A model generated the notes under the pieces. That model ran no database searches. It was given only the letters and a program-made list of their open reading frames with translations, and was not told the DNA's origin. Source: Flavobacteriaceae bacterium UBA3179 (lineage in GTDB: Bacteria; Bacteroidota; Bacteroidia; Flavobacteriales; Flavobacteriaceae). From it: a stretch of DNA of 7,831 nucleotides. This document shows positions 7,501 through 7,831 of the stretch, piece by piece (the stretch's first letter is position 1; each line of letters begins with the position of its first letter). The translations under genes were made by a program, and so were the position numbers. The stretch spans positions 21,450-29,280 of the forward strand of contig DEXR01000020.1 of assembly GCA_002364245.1 (NCBI GenBank), in the 5' to 3' direction.

Positions 7501-7831
7501 TTTTCCTTCCAGGATATACTCCGTCAATTGGATTTATAGGTACGTTACGACCTACGACAGCCTTTACATTTGGTAGTCAGGCAGAAATAAGGGAAGAAGC
7601 TGCACGCAAGGGATGGCTTACACTCTATCCAGAATTTAATGAGCAATATACTGAAGTGGAAAATCGCCAAATGGACATTCAGGTAAATTTAGAACCATTA
7701 AATGACCTTACAATAGACATTAATGGAAACCGTTTGTACTCTGAAAACTACGCTGAGAACTATATTGTGGAAGATGGACGATACCGTTCGTTAACTCCTA
7801 ATACCTTCGGAAACTTCAATATTTCCACTTT
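1500..7831 (+). CDS. sprA: T9SS outer-membrane translocon protein SprA (Sov), 3' end outside window
   Basis: The gene encodes 2110 visible codons with no stop and no frame change to the window edge; the family is usually about 2,400 residues. SprA (Sov in Porphyromonas) is the T9SS translocon: in the known Flavobacterium johnsoniae structure it is a single-chain 36-strand outer-membrane barrel with a periplasmic plug and a PorV-gated lateral opening. It exports folded proteins, including gliding adhesins. The sequence shows a signal peptide (residues 1-31), then the conserved N-terminal region: DLYTYDP, DAADGRKEGSEEAQKNLLP (about 102-120), FYVNSNFFESIFGGNTIEV (from about 124), YDTQSTFDFQNQIKLEYTP (about 201-219) and IEVGNVSMPLNSS. 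This block matches the SprA N-terminal family. A second strongly conserved core, VSDFDGKATVYVDDFEASQ, begins at residue 848. Residues from about 1,500 onward alternate short aromatic/polar strands with loops, as expected for barrel wall. Oddities are the TTG start, no Cys after residue 13, and a polar loop at about 1902-1978. ruvA lies 3 nt upstream. Confidence 0.97.
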   Translation, partial: MGAKNYDYIHRFCRLLLIVGAVFATTTPTFSQDSTKTGYDKGRIDLPEPTSIEDLYTYDPITDRYIYTRTLGSFKISYPIILTPEEYQQLILEEEMKAYFKEKIDAADGRKEGSEEAQKNLLPAFYVNSNFFESIFGGNTIEVIPQGSVEIDLGLLYTKQDNPAFSPRNRSDMSFDFDQRISLSLLGKVGERLQITANYDTQSTFDFQNQIKLEYTPTEDDIIQKIEVGNVSMPLNSSLIQGAQSLFGVKTQLQFGKTTITGVFSEQKSETRTVTAEGGATVTDYELFASEYDENRHYFLAHYFRDNYDRALQQYPFINSNVQVTRVEIWITNRSNNTENVRNIVALQDIGESNSENIGLTVPPGGFINKPRGSYPDNSNNDFNPFGINDPSVPSVLNSAIRDVATVQSGFGGVPVQQGVDYVVQENVRKLQPSEYTLHPQLGYISLNQRLNNDEVLGVSFQFTVNGKVYQVGEFSNDGVEATGTGDFGDGDPNDPPEGGIEGVSQNLVVKMLKSNITNVQEPVWDLMMKNIYSIGAFQLEQEDFRMNILYTDPSPLNYITGVDGTPLPEDVESTTLLRVFNLDRLNFNGDPQQGGDGFFDFLPNITVDTQNGQIIFTSVEPFGKYLFDKLDNTPGGVENYNVPSTYNANQNKYVFRSLYTSTKTQAEQEDSDKNKFQLKGSYKSTGADGIPIGAFNIPQGSVTVTAGGRELVEGVDYTVNYQLGRVQILDPALLNSNTPIQISTENNTLFGQQTKRFTGLNIEHKFSDKLQVGATYLNLNERPLTQKSSYNSEPINNTIFGVNANYSTEVPFLTRLVNKLPNIDTDVESNVSLRGEFAYLMPGAPKVSDFDGKATVYVDDFEASQTELDISTPNTWFLGSTPVGFGGEISNELSYNYNRAKLAWYTIDPIFYSSQRPEGITDEDLSSPFTRRIFRDEIFPEQDIIQGQTQALFSLDLAYFPSERGPYNFNPQAAGGNTLPNPQDRFAGISRQLTTTDFERSNVEYIQFWVMDPYIYDETSGSTGGTINFNLGNISEDLLKDGRKQYENGLPENGGDENTIPTIFGKVPTNQSLVYAFDTDGQQRTNQDIGYDGLNDAGEAAKFSDFSNLADPANDNYQYFLQADGDVINRYRQYNGTQGNSPVEVTNVNRGSTTQPDVEDINRDNTMNTVDAYFEYNVPVFPGMDKSNNEYITDVKEIQVTTPNNETIDARWVQFKIPISDPDQTINGISDFRSIRFMRMYLSQFSEATVLRFGTLELVRGDYRRYTQTLDETGEDPEMDDTVFESESVNIEENENRQPIPYVLPPGVLREQLNNNNNLIRQNEQSLALRVNGLEPGDGRGVYKNFNVDMRQYENLEMFIHAESLQNEAALDDGEMVAFMRLGNDLSQNYYEIEIPLNPTSFGSTSREEVWPAANRIRLPLALLQEIKTRVLGSTEPPEDPTKPVYFNQSELDPNYSGPENEMRIGIKGNPSFGNVRTIMLGLKNRETNTSDIAGEVWFNELRLSDLKNQGGWAAVATLDANMADFMNVSATGRRSTIGFGSVEQGPNQRSREDVKQYDVVTNFNLGQMLPEKWGIQLPFNYGRSEELITPQYDPEFQDIELETRLDNTENEDEKESIRQQSVDYTKRQSVNFIGVRKDRTGDKKPKPYDIENFTFSYSYNQVDHHDFEIEDALDQNVRVGGTYNFNFDQKPYEPFKKNDSLFTGKYWQFLKDFNINYKPTNISVSSNIVRQYNEQKFRELNRLPGNIGIPTLYQRNFLFDWEYTINYNLTKSLRFNFNSSNNRLVTNYLDDEGFSDDSIGIWDGFFDIGDPNQHFQSLQLNYDLPFNKFPFLKFIRATYSYTGDFQWQDGSDLFNNISIPNRDGTGSQVYDLGNSVQNAMTHAINSNIDMTGFYRYVGLTKKTKSSNEAESRSSRLDNGTGGKVGLDNNKAGQDKEGKEQEDNGSLFANRTENNVLGNRGGAQGGGASLSTGDKAVNTLIGLVTSIKKIKFNYQENQGIFLPGYTPSIGFIGTLRPTTAFTFGSQAEIREEAARKGWLTLYPEFNEQYTEVENRQMDIQVNLEPLNDLTIDINGNRLYSENYAENYIVEDGRYRSLTPNTFGNFNIST
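2112..2130. repeat. 19-bp perfect palindrome inside sprA
   Basis: TTTGATTTT C AAAATCAAA has two 9-bp arms that are exact reverse complements around one central base. It overlaps codons for the conserved FDFQNQ segment of SprA. A one-base loop cannot form as drawn; a real hairpin would open the innermost pairs and leave a weak AT-rich stem. No function is claimed. Confidence 0.9.
2802..3710 (+). repeat. Diverged internal protein repeat in SprA (residues 435-455 and 717-737)
   Basis: Two segments of the translated protein share the same layout. The first copy is EYTLHPQLGYISLNQRL (2802 onward) and the second is DYTVNYQLGRVQILDPAL (3648-3701). Both follow the pattern (D/E)YT(L/V)xxQLGxxxxL. A related QGVDYVV lies just upstream of the first copy and EGVDYTV forms the start of the second. 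This suggests a duplicated beta-rich module in the N-terminal third of SprA, consistent with the family's N-terminal domain being described as repeated. The match is at protein level only; the DNA has diverged. Confidence 0.5.
5313..5395 (+). other. Acidic loop in SprA (residues about 1272-1299)
   Basis: Following GDYRRYTQTL, the chain carries DETGEDPEMDD, then TVFESESVNIEENENRQ. About half of these residues are Asp or Glu. It falls between two better-conserved segments (RFMRMYLSQF upstream and PIPYVLPPGVLREQL downstream), so it is probably a variable solvent-exposed loop. A five-Asn run follows shortly after (5442-5456). Confidence 0.55.
7203..7433 (+). other. Polar low-complexity loop in the SprA barrel region (residues about 1902-1978)
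   Basis: About 77 residues are rich in Lys, Asn, Gly, Ser, Asp and Glu with few hydrophobic residues, for example TKKTKSSNEAESRSSRLDNG, NKAGQDKEGKEQEDNGS and GNRGGAQGGGASLS. It lies between NIDMTGFYRYVGL upstream and VNTLIGLVTSIKKIKFNY downstream, both of which look like barrel or structural segments. It is best read as a long flexible, probably disordered connection between strands. Reading frame is kept throughout, so this is not an assembly error. Whether it faces the cell surface or the periplasm cannot be told from sequence alone. Confidence 0.65.

Overview
The window is AT-rich, tightly packed bacterial chromosome from the phylum Bacteroidota, most likely a member of the Flavobacteriaceae. 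The main reasons are a giant type IX secretion system (T9SS) gene, sprA, which is restricted to this phylum, a Bacteroidota-type promoter box (TAnnTTTG) and no visible Shine-Dalgarno sequences. The genus cannot be fixed from what I can see.

Layout, all on the + strand. Positions 1-828 hold the 3' part of a gene for a long, MaeB-type NADP-dependent malic enzyme. Only its C-terminal phosphotransacetylase-like domain is in the window. An 86-bp gap (829-914) carries one good -7 promoter box. Positions 915-1496 hold a complete ruvA, the Holliday-junction branch-migration subunit. Three nucleotides after its stop, and in the same reading frame, sprA begins at a TTG codon at 1500. It stays open to the last base (7831), giving 2110 visible codons, and it continues beyond the window. 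From family knowledge SprA is usually about 2,400 residues, so roughly 300 C-terminal residues are probably missing.

The three genes have unrelated jobs: central carbon metabolism and NADPH supply, DNA repair and recombination, and protein export and gliding. ruvA and sprA look like one transcription unit because of the 3-nt junction and because I see no promoter or terminator between them. The most useful annotation point is the sprA start. The first in-frame ATG is at 1785 and would remove the signal peptide and a conserved N-terminal region, whereas the TTG at 1500 gives a textbook signal peptide.

I see no mobile element, CRISPR array, tRNA, rRNA, phage gene or defence cassette, and no good evidence for an undescribed system. 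The findings are modest: start choice, gene coupling, an internal repeat in SprA, a missing amino acid, a low-complexity loop and a short palindrome.
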